From the NCBI RefSeq assembly GCF_012912105.1, contig NZ_QMEA01000012.1, positions 47,783 to 111,782 on the forward strand: 64,000 bases of DNA. The letters are read 5' to 3'. The position numbers and the translations under genes were made by a program. The stretch is from Brasilonema sp. UFV-L1 (GTDB lineage: Bacteria; Cyanobacteriota; Cyanobacteriia; Cyanobacteriales; Nostocaceae). Position 1 is the first letter of the stretch, and each line of letters begins with the position of its first letter. A model generated the notes under the pieces. That model made no database searches, had not been told where the DNA came from, and saw nothing but the letters and a program-made list of their open reading frames with translations. This document shows, piece by piece, positions 63,497-64,000 of this stretch.

Positions 63497-63967
63497 ATGG
63501 TTCTTGGTATTCGCCTTTTAAACGTTCAAGAATATCATCGCATGGCGGAAATTGGAATTTTTCATCCAGAGGAACGAGTTGAGTTAATTGCAGGACAACT
63601 CATCCGAATGTCAGCGAAAGGAACTGCTCACGAATCAGCAATTACCAGAACAGAGAGATTATTTCGCCAACGTTTGGGTGAACAAGTTTTGCTAAGGCTT
63701 CAGTCACCTGTTCAACTTGATGATTACTCAGAACCAGAGCCAGATATTGCGGTGGTTATGCCCAATCCGCTAGATTACGATGACCATCATCCAACTGCGT
63801 CTGAAGTCTTTCTGATGATTGAGATAGCCGATAGCAGTCTCAAATATGACCGAGAGGTCAAAGCTCCAGCTTATGCTCAATCTGGTATCGTAGATTATTG
63901 GGTTTTAGATGTGAATGCACGCAAGCTGCACATATATCGCTTACCGAGTCATATCAAGTTCGCTTAA
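63497..63967 (+). CDS. Uma2-family protein, probably frameshifted at the 3' end
   Basis: 156 residues, about 35 shorter than the family norm. It has YHRMAEIGIFHPEERVELIA, AVVMPNPLDYDDH, LMIEIADSSLKYDREVKAPA and VDYWVLDVNARKLHIYR. After RLP the frame reads SHIKFA and stops, whereas the frame two bases over reads ESYQVRLIAYK, which looks like the expected family ending. A single-base deletion near 63940 is therefore likely. Operon partner of the Uma2 gene at 62905. Confidence 0.75.
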   Translation: MVLGIRLLNVQEYHRMAEIGIFHPEERVELIAGQLIRMSAKGTAHESAITRTERLFRQRLGEQVLLRLQSPVQLDDYSEPEPDIAVVMPNPLDYDDHHPTASEVFLMIEIADSSLKYDREVKAPAYAQSGIVDYWVLDVNARKLHIYRLPSHIKFA

Positions 63968-64000
63968 TTGCTTATAAATCCCGAAGAACCCCACCCCGGT

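Overview
The window comes from the chromosome of a filamentous, probably heterocyst-forming, diazotrophic cyanobacterium. The evidence is a set of recognisable cyanobacterial genes: geranylgeranyl reductase (chlP), heme oxygenase, rpaA, a PAM68 homologue, a phycobilisome-domain protein, a truncated-type cyanophycin synthetase with cyanophycinase, and a DevBCA-type exporter. Many GCGATCGC (HIP1) octamers are present, for example near 4813, 13500 and 22902. There are also heptamer tandem repeats and palindromic dispersed repeats of the kind common in Nostocales. No rRNA, tRNA, CRISPR array or prophage was seen.

Layout. 1-2.2 kb: end of an NMT1-type ABC importer (binding protein, ATPase, permease), followed by a transposase fragment. 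2.5-6.8 kb: a DevA/DevC/DevB-type exporter on the minus strand and a divergent TetR regulator, with two matching palindromic operators between them. 6.9-8.8 kb: an alpha/beta hydrolase and rpaA. 9-11.5 kb: a repeat-rich block (hairpins, a 12-copy 21-bp array) and a TnpB gene with a divergent small ribbon-helix-helix-like gene. 11.5-16.5 kb: a PEP-CTERM protein, chlP and a membrane histidine kinase. 16.7-22.6 kb: a TnpB relic, a small gene, an acetyltransferase, ruvX/yqgF with a DUF3727 gene, a YqeG phosphatase and proB.

22.8-35.3 kb is the most unusual part: seven same-strand genes in a loose cluster. They encode a GMC oxidoreductase/alpha-beta hydrolase fusion with a Cys cluster, a nitroreductase-like protein, a membrane-anchored di-heme cytochrome c, a cytochrome P450 with a fused multi-pass membrane domain, a small membrane protein, a metallo-beta-lactamase-fold hydrolase and a family 1 glycoside hydrolase. 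The last enzyme carries, inside its barrel, what reads as a circularly permuted solute-binding-protein domain. Together they look like an uncharacterised redox/glycoside pathway, perhaps for an isoprenoid or other lipophilic compound; the substrate is not readable from sequence.

35.3-44 kb: a second TnpB with a divergent RHH gene (its tnpB contains palindromic repeats), a U32 peptidase, heme oxygenase, glmM and a third TnpB. 44-51.2 kb: DUF445, menG/ubiE, a phycobilisome-domain protein, Uma2, a methyltransferase and a CphA2-like cyanophycin synthetase. 51.6-64 kb: small genes, a truncated AAA-like gene, a 5'-truncated tnpB, cphB, rpsO-PAM68, DAHP synthase, a lipoprotein, DUF1517, prephenate/arogenate dehydrogenase, an AraC regulator, a rubredoxin-MBL fusion and two Uma2 genes. 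cphA2 and cphB lie 3.4 kb apart with mobile debris between them. The DAHP synthase and tyrA genes form a loose aromatic amino acid neighbourhood.

All calls are from reading the sequence by eye. Family names rest on remembered motifs, not on searches. Positions of motifs were counted by hand and may be off by a residue.
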